Below are positions 1 to 8,626 of a DNA stretch of 64,000 bases, piece after piece. Position numbers and translations under genes: made by a program. Below the pieces are notes generated by a model, which was not told the origin of the DNA, made no database searches, and saw only the letters and a list, made by a program, of their open reading frames with translations. Origin of the DNA: Floridanema evergladense (lineage in GTDB: Bacteria > Cyanobacteriota > Cyanobacteriia > Cyanobacteriales > Aerosakkonemataceae); assembly GCF_041929205.1 (NCBI RefSeq), contig NZ_JBHFNT010000194.1, one strand, 5' to 3'. Position 1 is the first letter of the stretch, and each line of letters starts with the position of its first letter.

Positions 1-242
1 TCCGAAGTATTGATTTTCACTAAAATACTTCCATTCAAAACAGGTAAATATCTCCAATCCGCGTCAATTGTTTTACTGTCAAAAACCTTACTTTGTGCAA
101 TATAAACTAAATTATTCTTATGTTCTTTTGTTTGAGAATTTCTAGTAGTAAAGTAAGTAATTGCCGTCACTGAAGTTAGCGGAACCAAAGCGATAAATAA
201 AAACCAGAGCAGTAGTTTATTAACAATTTTTTTACTCTTCAT
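1..242 (-). CDS. Membrane sensor-type protein, N-terminal part (cut by window edge)
   Basis: Translating the minus strand from the ATG ending at 242 gives 80 open codons running off the window start. The first residues are basic (MKSKKIVNK). A hydrophobic stretch follows (about residues 10-30, containing LLLWFLFIALVPL) and then a polar segment that would lie outside the membrane. This layout is usual for the first transmembrane segment and sensory loop of histidine kinases, HAMP cyclases or chemoreceptors; which one cannot be told, because the catalytic part lies outside the window. It is transcribed in the same direction as the carbonic anhydrase gene to its right, with about 155 bp between them. 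That gap is AT-rich and shows nothing else recognisable. Confidence 0.5.
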   Translation of the reverse strand, partial: MKSKKIVNKLLLWFLFIALVPLTSVTAITYFTTRNSQTKEHKNNLVYIAQSKVFDSKTIDADWRYLPVLNGSILVKINTS

Positions 243-397
243 CTACCTTGCCTCCTATTTTTCCAGTATTCATCAAGCTAGATTAGCGCATTCGTAGTCA
301 AGATCAAATTTTCTTGCTTCATCAACAGGTTTGATTTCATTTGTCAAGGTTCTAAAGAGCTATACTCATTTTATTCTATGACGATTCTTTCCTTTCA

Positions 398-1204
398 TTA
401 GTAAGTATCTTCATTCAAATTTTTCTTACTATCAGGAATATTAGAACCTACCACATAAAAATCTTGAGGATAAATCCAATGCGTGTCATGAGGGCCGTGA
501 ATTTGAATTCCGGTCATCACTGCATAATTGAAAATAGAACTATCTAAAGAACTTAAGAGTTGCTCAACATCTTGAGAAATAATCTGACTAGCCAATTTAG
601 TGATTTCCACCAAATCGGGTTTATCGCCATATTTAATTGTTGAAAGAATTTTTTGGCGGATAATTGATTGTTCAATATCCTGCATATCGGTCATTAGCTG
701 AACATGACCAGATTGTAGTTCTTTAACTATTGCTTCCAATGCCCCACAAGCATGGGAAGCTTTTTGAATACCATCTCGGTAAACTTTGCCAATTTCGCCA
801 TGTCGGGAAATAGCAATGTGGGGCATTGCATAAAAAGTAAATCGCCTTGTGCCATCTACGATCGGAGTGTGGTCTGTTGCTGCGGCTAAACCTGTTTTCC
901 CCATCATCACAAAGCCTGCTAAACTGCAACAATTGAATGTTTTTCCCCAATATTTAATCACTTCATCAATTAAAATGTCGGTGATTTCGTCCCGACAAAT
1001 TGCCACCATTCCGATTGTTTTACCCTTATCAAAACCGTAAGAATTTAGAGTTTTGTAAGTGTTTTTAATGTAGTCTGCCATTGGCAAACTGCCGGGAAAA
1101 TGAGTTTGCAGAGTTTCGTAGAAAACTGGATTACTGCTAGGTGCATATCCATCTATAGCTTGAAAAATTTCATCCCGCAGCTTATCAAAGTAATTGAATT
1201 CCAT
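398..1204 (-). CDS. LCIB/C-type (theta-class) carbonic anhydrase-like protein
   Basis: A 268-residue protein resembling the limiting-CO2-inducible B/C (LCIB) family, a beta-like carbonic anhydrase fold found in algae and some bacteria that interconverts CO2 and bicarbonate. The family's zinc and dyad residues can be traced: Cys70-Arg71-Asp72 in AICRDEI, His129 in AMPHIAIS, and Cys153 in SHACGALEA. The central segment GFVMMGKTGLAAATDHTP is also typical. There is no signal peptide, so it is probably cytosolic. Some algal members bind zinc but are inactive, so activity is not assured. It stands alone between the sensor fragment and glsA, with no carboxysome genes nearby. Family assignment is by recalled motifs. 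Confidence 0.8.
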   Translation of the reverse strand: MEFNYFDKLRDEIFQAIDGYAPSSNPVFYETLQTHFPGSLPMADYIKNTYKTLNSYGFDKGKTIGMVAICRDEITDILIDEVIKYWGKTFNCCSLAGFVMMGKTGLAAATDHTPIVDGTRRFTFYAMPHIAISRHGEIGKVYRDGIQKASHACGALEAIVKELQSGHVQLMTDMQDIEQSIIRQKILSTIKYGDKPDLVEITKLASQIISQDVEQLLSSLDSSIFNYAVMTGIQIHGPHDTHWIYPQDFYVVGSNIPDSKKNLNEDTY

Positions 1205-1283
1205 AAATGTTAAATTTTGGATTACTAAAGTTCTTTTTTTTACTTTCTTTCAAGCATTGAGGATTTTTAGCTAAACACTCTGT

Positions 1284-2324
1284 CTACCAATCATTAATAC
1301 CATTACCTCCGGCAATCCATTGCTGTAAATCCCGTTCTGATTTTGCCACGTTAAACAAGTGCAAGCCAAAATCCTGCGACAAGTCTTGACAAACTTTGAT
1401 GCCCCGGACGCTATTTCCTTTTGCATCTAAGAGGGGTGAAAAGGTGCCAATACCCAGTTTTCCCGGAACAACTGCTGTAATCCCACCACCTACGCCACTC
1501 TTGGCAGGCATTCCCACGCGATAACACCACTCGCCAGATGCGTCATACATTCCACAGGTAAGCATTACACTGATCACATCTTGCACGTAGCGTTCATCGA
1601 TCGCTCTTTCCCCCGTAACCGGATTTACACCGCCATTCGCCAGAGTTGCCGCCAGCATTGCCAAATCCTTTGCGTTCACCAGAATCGAACATTGCTGAAA
1701 GTAGAGATCTAACGTTTCATCAATTTTGTCGCTGATCATACCGAAATTTCGCATCAGGTATGCCATTGCTCGGTTGCGGAAGCCTGTCGCCTTTTCTGAC
1801 AAAAAGACGGGTACATTGATGTCATGCTCCCGTCCAGTGTAGCGTTTAAACATTTCCAGCAGTCGTTTCAGGCGTTCAGTGCCATTTTCGCCTTCAATTA
1901 AGTCAGCTGTAGCGATCGCTCCCGCATTCACCATTGGGTTGTAGGGACGGTTAGTTGCTTCATCGAGCACAATGGCATTAAATGCTTCCCCCGTAGGTTC
2001 CACACTCACCTTGCTATTAACATACTCGCGCCCGTGATCCTCCAGAGCTAAACCAAAGACGAAAGCTTTAGAAATCGATTGAATCGTAAATAGTTTGTCA
2101 CAATCTCCAACTTCAAACACCTGTCCGTCTTTTGTCACCACACAGATGCCAAACCATTCCGGCTTTGCCAGCGCCAGTTCGGGAATGTAGTCCGCGACGG
2201 CTCCATCGTTGAGCTTACGATACTTTTCGTACAAGTCTGTCAAATAATTCCGAAAAGGTGAGGTAACGGCTGTGATGGAACTAGCAAGGGACTGTAAATC
2301 TCCAAAGTTAGACATGATGCTCAC
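1284..2324 (-). CDS. glsA: Glutaminase A
   Basis: Serine-dependent beta-lactamase-like glutaminase that hydrolyses glutamine to glutamate and ammonia in the cytosol. The catalytic S-x-x-K tetrad is visible as S83-I-S-K86 in TIQSISKAF. Other family motifs are NPMVNAGAI, EKATGFRNRAMAYL and PAKSGVGGGI. The 346 residues are slightly longer than usual (about 300-310) because of the N-terminus. The frame opens with GTG at 2324, which overlaps the TGA of the upstream ParA-like gene (GTGA); an internal ATG at 2315 is an alternative start. The four-base overlap implies translational coupling to that ATPase. No STAS or ankyrin extension is present. Confidence 0.92.
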   Translation of the reverse strand: MSIMSNFGDLQSLASSITAVTSPFRNYLTDLYEKYRKLNDGAVADYIPELALAKPEWFGICVVTKDGQVFEVGDCDKLFTIQSISKAFVFGLALEDHGREYVNSKVSVEPTGEAFNAIVLDEATNRPYNPMVNAGAIATADLIEGENGTERLKRLLEMFKRYTGREHDINVPVFLSEKATGFRNRAMAYLMRNFGMISDKIDETLDLYFQQCSILVNAKDLAMLAATLANGGVNPVTGERAIDERYVQDVISVMLTCGMYDASGEWCYRVGMPAKSGVGGGITAVVPGKLGIGTFSPLLDAKGNSVRGIKVCQDLSQDFGLHLFNVAKSERDLQQWIAGGNGINDW

Positions 2325-3079
2325 CCTTCAATAATTTGCTGCGCTACCTTACGAAACTCTTGACTCATCGGGTGTTCTGGGTAGGTCACACAAAAAACAC
2401 CTTCACTCGCTAGTTGAACCACATCTTCCGAAAGCGGAAAGACTCCAGCAACTTGCTCCTGGTAAGTTTCCTCAACTTTCTGTTTCAACGCTTCTGGGTT
2501 GAGCTTACTATGGACTTTATTAATAGCCAGTAGCATTTTGCGAACTTTCAATTGCCTTGCCACATCGACGGTAACAGCAGTTCCCTGATAGTCTTGCTTG
2601 TCAGGACGCAAGATTAAGATGAGAAAATGGGAAATAGCGATCGACAAAAAAGTTTCTTTTGACAATCCAGGGTGAGTATCAATAAACAAATAATCTAATT
2701 GCAGCGTCTTTACTAAGCTGCGAAACCCATCATTCATCAGCCTGACATCATAACCATCTTTGAGAATGCGGGCAATGTCATCCGCTTTTACACTAGAAGG
2801 GACTAGATAAAGCTTACCCGCTTCAGTTAACCCAACATTGGCGCTGACATCGTAAGCTGCATCTTCGATCGGACTATCACCCCAGAGGTAGTTATTCAGC
2901 GTTTTACCCATCTGTTCGGGTTCCAAGCAAAACAGATTATGAATACCGGGCGAGGGAACATCTGTATCCACCACACCAACCCGATTTCCTTGTAAAGCAA
3001 CAGTCGTCGCTAAGTTGGCTGTAAAGTTAGACTTGCCCGTGCCACCCCGGTAAGAGTGAATCGAAACGACTTTAGGCAT
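2321..3079 (-). CDS. ParA/MinD-family ATPase
   Basis: Deviant Walker A P-loop ATPase of the ParA/MinD superfamily. From the chosen ATG at 3079 the protein begins MPKVVSIHSYRGGTGKSN, with the P-loop at residues 11-18. Further motifs are VVDTDVPSPG (switch I region) and YLFIDTHPGLS (Walker B-like). The frame extends 11 codons upstream to an ATG at 3112, but family members start right at the beta strand before the P-loop, so 3079 is preferred. No parB, minC or flagellar partner is next to it. The gene overlaps glsA by four bases and is probably cotranscribed. Its cargo is unknown. Confidence 0.8.
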   Translation of the reverse strand: MPKVVSIHSYRGGTGKSNFTANLATTVALQGNRVGVVDTDVPSPGIHNLFCLEPEQMGKTLNNYLWGDSPIEDAAYDVSANVGLTEAGKLYLVPSSVKADDIARILKDGYDVRLMNDGFRSLVKTLQLDYLFIDTHPGLSKETFLSIAISHFLILILRPDKQDYQGTAVTVDVARQLKVRKMLLAINKVHSKLNPEALKQKVEETYQEQVAGVFPLSEDVVQLASEGVFCVTYPEHPMSQEFRKVAQQIIEG

Positions 3080-3410
3080 CTTTATGTCAATAGCAAAATT
3101 ACAATAAGTCATACCATGTCTGGTTGTCCCAAACTGTATAGTACATATACTTTTAGGTGCAAGTTTAAAAGATTAGAAAATTTTTCAAGCTCCTGACTAT
3201 TATTTAAAGTTTATCTACAAACTTTTAAAATTTGTCTAGATTATTGTATATTGGTAAACTGATAAGTTTAATTATAAGCATTAGTTTTAAAGTAAATACA
3301 GTCTAAATCCTCATCAAAAAATAACATCTGGGCTATTAAATTCTTTCCTCAGTTTAACTAGCGATAACCTCGTGAACATAACTTGATAAAATTGACAAGA
3401 GGTGTTACTT

Positions 3411-3647
3411 ATGAAAATAGAACGACCAAGCACAAAATTACCTACTCCAGAAGAATTACAAGAGTTAGGAAAACTCAAAACAGCTATTGAGCAAATAATT
3501 GCCAACGGTAAGATTAGTAAGGAAGAGTGCGAGAGAATTAAAAGAATTATGTGGGCAGATGGGAAAATTACCCCTGAAGAATTGGAGTTATGCCGCACTA
3601 TGATTTATCACCAAATCACTATCGGCGAACTAGAGTGGGAATATTAA
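3411..3647 (+). CDS. Small conserved-looking hypothetical protein
   Basis: A 78-residue acidic, charged protein starting at the ATG at 3411, which is preceded by a good ribosome site (GAGGTG at 3400-3405). The frame runs three codons further upstream, but that start has no ribosome site. It is probably all helical. The segment ISKEECERIKRIMWADGKITPEELEL resembles one repeat of the TerB/EF-hand-like helical pattern (two helices with an ADGKIT turn), a weak resemblance only. No signal peptide or membrane segment. It is divergent from the ParA-like gene, with about 300 AT-rich bp between that may hold both promoters. Function not recognised. Confidence 0.6.
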   Translation: MKIERPSTKLPTPEELQELGKLKTAIEQIIANGKISKEECERIKRIMWADGKITPEELELCRTMIYHQITIGELEWEY

Positions 3648-3734
3648 ATTAGGGATAGGGGAAAGTTTTGAGTTTTGAGTTAAGAAGAGTTGGAGAGTTT
3701 TAAGTTTTAATTTCTCCCCTGCTCCCCTGCTACT

Positions 3735-5342
3735 TTACTCCCATTCGATCGTCCCAGGTGGTTTAGAAGTAATGTCGTAAACCACTCGGTTAACTCCAGC
3801 TACTTCATTCACAATCCGGTTAGAAATCAGTTCTAACAAATCGTAAGGTACTCTTGCCCAGTCTGCGGTCATGCCATCTTCGCTTTTTACGAAGCGGAGG
3901 ACGATCGGATAAGCATAAGTACGTTGATCGCCCATTACACCAACGCTACGAATGGGTAGGAGTACGGCGAATGCTTGCCATAACTCACCGTACATTTCGT
4001 GACGGTTGATTTCTTGACGAACAATTAAATCTGCATCCCGGAGAATATCTAACCTTTCTTCGGTAACTTCGCCTAAAATGCGAATAGCGAGTCCGGGACC
4101 GGGGAAAGGATGTCTTTGGACAATTTCTTCTGGTAGACTGATCGAACGCCCAACTTTCCGCACTTCGTCTTTAAAAAGTTTCCGCAGTGGTTCGATCAAC
4201 TTGAATCGTAAATCTTTAGGTAATCCGCCGACGTTGTGGTGACTCTTAATTTTCACTGCTACCCGTTCCCCAGTTTTAGGATCGACGTTAGTATCAGCAG
4301 ATTCAATTACGTCTGGATAAAGTGTACCTTGGGCTAAGTAATCAAAAGGCCCAAGTCTCTTAGATTCTTCTTCAAAAACGCGAATAAATTCGTGCCCGAT
4401 GCGACGACGTTTTTCTTCGGGATCGGTAACTCCGGCTATTGCTTGTAAAAAGCGATCGCGTGCGTTAACATACTGCACGGGAATATGAAATTGCTCTTGA
4501 AATAACTTCAGCAATCTTTCTGGCTCATACTTCCGCATAAAGCCTTGGTCGATAAACATACAAGTTAACCGATCGCCGATCGCCCTGTGCAGCAAGAAAG
4601 CTAAAGTAGAAGAATCTACACCCCCAGAAAGAGCCAATAATACTCGTTTATCACCAACTTTCGCCCGAATTTCTCGCACTGATTGTTCCACGAAAGCAGC
4701 AGTTGTCCAAGTTGGTTCGCACTCGCAAATATGATAAACAAAGTTACGAATTAAAGCTAAACCGTAGACAGAGTGAACCACTTCCGGGTGAAATTGTACC
4801 CCATAGAGCTTTTTCTCGTGATTGGCGATCGCAGCTACAGGCGTATTTGCCGTATGTGCCAAAATTTCAAACCCTTCCGGCAACCTCGTGCAAGAATCTC
4901 CGTGACTCATCCACATTGTCGAACCATCTTCTACATTGGTTAACAAATCTGTGGGATCGTCGATCGCTAAAGATGCTTTACCATATTCACCTCGTTCGGC
5001 GCGTTTGACTTCGCCGCCAAGTTGCTGCACCATTAACTGCATTCCATAGCAAACTCCTAAAATCGGAATGCCCAACTGCCAAATTCCTGGGTCGCAATGG
5101 GGTGCGCCTGGATCGTAAACTGAATTAGGCCCACCGGAAAGAATAATTCCTTTAGGATTTAGTTGCGTGAGTTGTTCAACAGTGGTGCGATAGGAAAGAA
5201 CTTCCGAGTAAACTTGAGTTTCGCGAATCCGACGCGCAATTAACTCGGAATACTGAGAGCCAAAGTCCAAAATAACGATCATTTGGCGGTTCAGTTCACC
5301 CAAAGATTGGGTAGAAGGCGGTTGAGATGTCTGTACTGTCAC
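3735..5342 (-). CDS. guaA: GMP synthase (glutamine-hydrolysing)
   Basis: Last step of GMP synthesis: amination of XMP using glutamine-derived ammonia and ATP. The N-terminal class I amidotransferase domain has its nucleophile Cys98 in LGVCYGMQ and the His185/Glu187 pair in QFHPEV. The ATP pyrophosphatase domain carries the P-loop LSGGVDSS at about 238-245. The C-terminal dimerisation domain ends KPPGTIEWE, as in the family. At 535 residues it is full length, with about 18 extra N-terminal residues before the amidotransferase core. It is a single gene, separated from cbiD by a G/C-skewed inverted repeat. Confidence 0.97.
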   Translation of the reverse strand: MTVQTSQPPSTQSLGELNRQMIVILDFGSQYSELIARRIRETQVYSEVLSYRTTVEQLTQLNPKGIILSGGPNSVYDPGAPHCDPGIWQLGIPILGVCYGMQLMVQQLGGEVKRAERGEYGKASLAIDDPTDLLTNVEDGSTMWMSHGDSCTRLPEGFEILAHTANTPVAAIANHEKKLYGVQFHPEVVHSVYGLALIRNFVYHICECEPTWTTAAFVEQSVREIRAKVGDKRVLLALSGGVDSSTLAFLLHRAIGDRLTCMFIDQGFMRKYEPERLLKLFQEQFHIPVQYVNARDRFLQAIAGVTDPEEKRRRIGHEFIRVFEEESKRLGPFDYLAQGTLYPDVIESADTNVDPKTGERVAVKIKSHHNVGGLPKDLRFKLIEPLRKLFKDEVRKVGRSISLPEEIVQRHPFPGPGLAIRILGEVTEERLDILRDADLIVRQEINRHEMYGELWQAFAVLLPIRSVGVMGDQRTYAYPIVLRFVKSEDGMTADWARVPYDLLELISNRIVNEVAGVNRVVYDITSKPPGTIEWE

Positions 5343-5383
5343 TGAAATAAATCCAAAAAGTTAAAGATAGAACGAAAGTTGGT

Positions 5384-5475
5384 CTAGGAAGAAGGGGATA
5401 GGGGTCAGGGGTTAGGTGTTAGGGAAGAAGAAGTTTCCCTAACCCCCAACCCCTACCACCCAACCCCTTCTTCAG
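5384..5475. repeat. Inverted array of G-rich heptamer-like repeats between cbiD and guaA
   Basis: The left arm (GGGGTTAGGTGTTAGGGAA and neighbours) is mirrored by a C-rich right arm (TTCCCTAACCCCCAACCCC), so the transcript could fold into a long hairpin. It lies after the cbiD stop and before the guaA start (both minus-strand) and could end the cbiD transcript. The same sequence family occurs inside cbiD and the 59.3-63.9 kb gene. Confidence 0.7.
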
Positions 5476-5578
5476 GTCTTCTTATATCTTTGTTAAAGTT
5501 TGCTAAAAATATATTAGTTTACAAGCTTGATGTCAAAATATTACATCTTACCCATATTTTATAGATATTCTTACCAAT

Positions 5579-6775
5579 TTAACATAGTTGATTGAGTAGC
5601 TTGATACCGACTTGACTTTTAACGATAATTTGACGTTGACGATCGAACAAAATCGAACCGACACTAACTTGTTGTTGAATCTGATTATAGATGTAAGTTT
5701 GGGAGCGATCGTCAATTGCTTGAGCAATAGAATTATAAACCTGTTCTACCCAATTACTGCCATTTTCCCCATCCCAAGTCCGCAAGTAATTTAAAGCCGC
5801 ATCAGCCGTTGATTGGGCAAAAACTTTTTGTAACATGGGAGTCGGTAAACCGATCTTGGCACAATGCGCCGTCAAAATTTCTTGCCTTCCATCAGCGAAA
5901 TAATGATGAGTGTGAAAAATTCCCCCTGCCAATTTCATCAGTTTACCGTGATAACCAAACAGCAAAATTTCCCTCAACCCCTGTGTTCCAGCTTCTACCA
6001 GCATTGGCCCCAACCAGTTAGCCGTTTTTACCAATCTCTGAATTGAAATCCCTAGTTTCTGAGCCAAGTCTAAACCATTTTCCCCAATGCAGAAGACGAG
6101 CAGGGAGGCAGGGGGGCAGGGGGGCAGGGGGGAGTTATTTAGTTGTTTGATTTTTTGTCGGAGTTCTTCGAGATAAATGTCTAATTGACCGGAGGCACTC
6201 AGGGGTTGAGAGATAGCGCTAGTGCCGAGTAGGGAAAGTCCGTCCACAACACCGAAAGCAGCGTTGGCAGTGCGATCGGCTAATTGTCTTCCTTCTGGCA
6301 AAATAATCGTAACCGTAATTTTCTCCTCTGGACTCAGTAACCGCAGCAAATTCGCCTGTAAAAGTTGCCTTGCATAAGCATAAATCGCCGCCTTTCCCTC
6401 AGCGTCAACTATTCTCCCTATTCCTTCACCACCCAGCAAAGTGATCTGGGGGGTTAGGGGGTAGGGGGTAGGGGATAGGGAAGAACTCCCCTGCTTCTCT
6501 GCTTCCCTATGCAACTCTACCATTGCCCAAACAGGCGTATTGCGCGTGATATCGAGGTTATCTCCGGGGTCGCTGCGAGTAATAGCTAAAGCTGTAGTTT
6601 CACCAATGCCGCTGACTTGTTCGATCGCAATTTCTACAGTTTCGTCAGGATTAATTAAATCTACTTTTACAGATGTGATCGCTTGACGCTGTTTTAACCA
6701 TTGCAACGCCGCGATCGCACTCGCAGCAGCAAACACTGGTAATGTATAGCCAGAACGGGGTTTGTCCTCAGTCAT
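5579..6775 (-). CDS. cbiD: Cobalt-precorrin-5B C1-methyltransferase
   Basis: Enzyme of the anaerobic (early cobalt insertion) cobalamin route that methylates C1 of the corrin precursor using S-adenosylmethionine. It begins with the family signature SGYTLPVFAAASA (residues 8-20). It also has the glycine-rich ITLLGGEGIGRI and the downstream LLFGYHGKLMKLAGGIFHTHH and HCAKIGLPT blocks. At 398 residues it is longer than usual. Two low-complexity segments (about residues 94-110 and 217-227, rich in Ser/Pro) are encoded by G-rich tandem repeats and look like in-frame insertions into loops. No other cobalamin genes are adjacent. Confidence 0.93.
   Translation of the reverse strand: MTEDKPRSGYTLPVFAAASAIAALQWLKQRQAITSVKVDLINPDETVEIAIEQVSGIGETTALAITRSDPGDNLDITRNTPVWAMVELHREAEKQGSSSLSPTPYPLTPQITLLGGEGIGRIVDAEGKAAIYAYARQLLQANLLRLLSPEEKITVTIILPEGRQLADRTANAAFGVVDGLSLLGTSAISQPLSASGQLDIYLEELRQKIKQLNNSPLPPCPPASLLVFCIGENGLDLAQKLGISIQRLVKTANWLGPMLVEAGTQGLREILLFGYHGKLMKLAGGIFHTHHYFADGRQEILTAHCAKIGLPTPMLQKVFAQSTADAALNYLRTWDGENGSNWVEQVYNSIAQAIDDRSQTYIYNQIQQQVSVGSILFDRQRQIIVKSQVGIKLLNQLC
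6101..6134. repeat. Intragenic GGGGGGCA heptamer/octamer array in cbiD
   Basis: Tandem AGGGGGGC-type units inside cbiD, translated in frame as a short Pro/Ser segment before a conserved strand. Open reading is kept on both sides. Confidence 0.75.
6446..6506. repeat. Intragenic GGGGGTTA/GGGGTAG array in cbiD
   Basis: Degenerate seven- to eight-base units (GGGGGTTA, GGGGGTA, GGGGATA) followed by the C-rich complement. They are translated in frame as a Ser/Pro-rich loop of about 17 residues between conserved CbiD blocks. The same unit family occurs between cbiD and guaA. Confidence 0.75.
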
Positions 6776-6883
6776 TAGTTAGTTAAACACATATTAAAAG
6801 CTTAAATCATCCCCCACTTTTTCAGCAGGGGAGATTTAAATTGTCTTCTTAAGAAATAGGCAGAGTAGGAAACCCGATGCAAA

Positions 6884-8227
6884 TTAAGTTGCCGGGAAAT
6901 GTGCTAAGAGGTCTTTACCATCAATGATCGTGGCAGTAAAGACGAAATTGCGATTAGCTTGATAACGTGGGTCCGACTTCATGATCGACATAAACTCTCG
7001 ATGTCCCTGCTTCGTCCTCCCTACCTGACAACCCGCACTCCATTTTCCAATATCTGACTTAGGATTGTCACCGCCCCAGTGTTGGTTAATACCGAATAAA
7101 CCTGAATCAATAGGTTCGCCAGCATCACGAGTACCGGAGCGATTTGAATCACGATGGACAGTCACCGGATTACATTGCACCAGCGCCTCATGAGGGCTGG
7201 CGTGTCCGTGCATTCCCACACGCCAGGAAGTGTATTGCCCAAATGCAATAATTGCCGCACCTTTGGGGTTCATCGGATTTTTTACGTAGTACTTACCTGG
7301 GTTGGTTGTAGCTTCCCAACAGCCTATCATTACAGGCTTACCTTCTTTGAACTCAATCACAATGCGGAGGTCATTCCAGACATTAAGAGCATTATTATTG
7401 AGCGTTCCATCTGGGTTCATGCCTTCGATGTAGACAATATTCTTGTATCCCGGTTCTCTGTCAATTCTGTAGCCCTTCTTCTGGCAATAAGCAATAATTT
7501 TCTCTACTAGAGTCTTGGGCTGAGTTGGAGTAGCAGCCAGCTTGGAACCTTCAATCTGAATATGCTCGCCATAAATAAACCAAACCAACTTATTCTCGAA
7601 TGGGTTTTTCAACGTCACTCGAAGATGGTGAGAGTCGGCAACCGATATCTGAACCACTGGCAACTGCTTTCCAGCCTTAACGCTGGTTTTTTCAGTCGCT
7701 AACAACTTGTTGGATGGCAACGAGCAGTTTTTGAACACCGTGTCAGAAGTTACTGTCAGATTAAACTCACCCTGCTCTGTCCGATCGTCCTTAAGTCCGA
7801 GCGCTTCTAGAAAGTACAGAATTGCCGCGCAACCTGGCTCTGGATCGTTGGTCTTAGTGTGATTAGTCCCAGCCCAAACAAATGATGTAATTCCCTGGTC
7901 ATCTTTACCCTGAAAGTCGTTGTATTTATCAAAGGCAAGTAAGCGAGCAAAGGACTTAGCTGGCATCTGTTCGGCTTGAATCGTACTTAGCTTACGGATA
8001 ACTTGCTCTAAGAATTGACTAGAACCATCAAAATCCTTGACAGCGTGTAATATCCCTAACCAGTACCAAGGGACGTTGGGATAGTGGCATTCAATTTTTT
8101 CGTAAATGCCGCGATCGTAACACAGTTTTTCCGCAATTTTCTCTAGGTCTGGCAATAAATTTGATTGCACCTTACAGGTTTGCCATAGTTCCGTATATTT
8201 GTCCAGAATACTTACAGTATTTGTCAT
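6884..8227 (-). CDS. Putative cell-wall-active protein: degenerate lysozyme-like N-terminus, C-terminal SAGC motif
   Basis: 447 residues, no signal peptide seen. Residues about 50-145 (VPWYWLGILHAVKDF, later SFVWAGTNHTK and GCAAILYFLEALG) match the layout of a phage/cyanobacterial lysozyme-like family. In that family a Glu normally follows the IH-x-x segment; here it is Lys64-Asp65, so hydrolase activity may be lost. Residues 155-230 look like an SH3-type wall-binding module. Near the C-terminus, His383 and S397-A-G-C400 have the spacing of an L,D-transpeptidase (YkuD-like) His/Cys pair. It is the last gene of the leftward accessory cluster. The domain calls are inference from remembered patterns. 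Confidence 0.5.
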   Translation of the reverse strand: MTNTVSILDKYTELWQTCKVQSNLLPDLEKIAEKLCYDRGIYEKIECHYPNVPWYWLGILHAVKDFDGSSQFLEQVIRKLSTIQAEQMPAKSFARLLAFDKYNDFQGKDDQGITSFVWAGTNHTKTNDPEPGCAAILYFLEALGLKDDRTEQGEFNLTVTSDTVFKNCSLPSNKLLATEKTSVKAGKQLPVVQISVADSHHLRVTLKNPFENKLVWFIYGEHIQIEGSKLAATPTQPKTLVEKIIAYCQKKGYRIDREPGYKNIVYIEGMNPDGTLNNNALNVWNDLRIVIEFKEGKPVMIGCWEATTNPGKYYVKNPMNPKGAAIIAFGQYTSWRVGMHGHASPHEALVQCNPVTVHRDSNRSGTRDAGEPIDSGLFGINQHWGGDNPKSDIGKWSAGCQVGRTKQGHREFMSIMKSDPRYQANRNFVFTATIIDGKDLLAHFPAT

Positions 8228-8277
8228 TTTCAGTGATTATCCTTTTACGATTCCGATCGATTAATTTAAGTGAATTG

Positions 8278-8613
8278 TTAGGTGTTTGCGTCAAGCTCAA
8301 GGTTCCAGTCAGGAGCATCACTTTTTCCATCTTGCAGTCTGATGTCTTGCCGCATTTCTGAATATATAACCTCTGGAAGCTCTTGATTTTTCACATCTTC
8401 TATTTGCTGGCAAAGTCTATAAATGATGATCGGATCGCGGACAATTTCAGCCAGAATTCGCGCTTCATTAAAGTCTTTGATATCCGTACTTAAGTCGCGC
8501 AATACTAACTCGGCTAAATCAGGACTAAGTTCCATTTCCAGAGAAACGCTGATGGAAATGTCTTGCCCAATTTTGTTTACATCGATCGAATACTTTTTGT
8601 TATTGCGAAGCAT
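8278..8613 (-). CDS. Small hypothetical protein of the TIR/SLATT cluster
   Basis: 111 residues, acidic, predicted to alternate strands and helices; no signal peptide, membrane segment or known motif. The N-terminal half (VNKIGQDISISVSLEMELSP) looks like beta strands and the rest is helical. The start is 13 bp after the stop of the SLATT-GH19 gene and a ribosome-site-like AAGGAGAC lies upstream. The next gene starts 50 bp downstream, so it is very likely cotranscribed. Position suggests an accessory or immunity-type partner, but nothing in the sequence shows this. I do not recognise the family. Confidence 0.6.
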   Translation of the reverse strand: MLRNNKKYSIDVNKIGQDISISVSLEMELSPDLAELVLRDLSTDIKDFNEARILAEIVRDPIIIYRLCQQIEDVKNQELPEVIYSEMRQDIRLQDGKSDAPDWNLELDANT

Positions 8614-8626
8614 AAAATTTGTCTCC

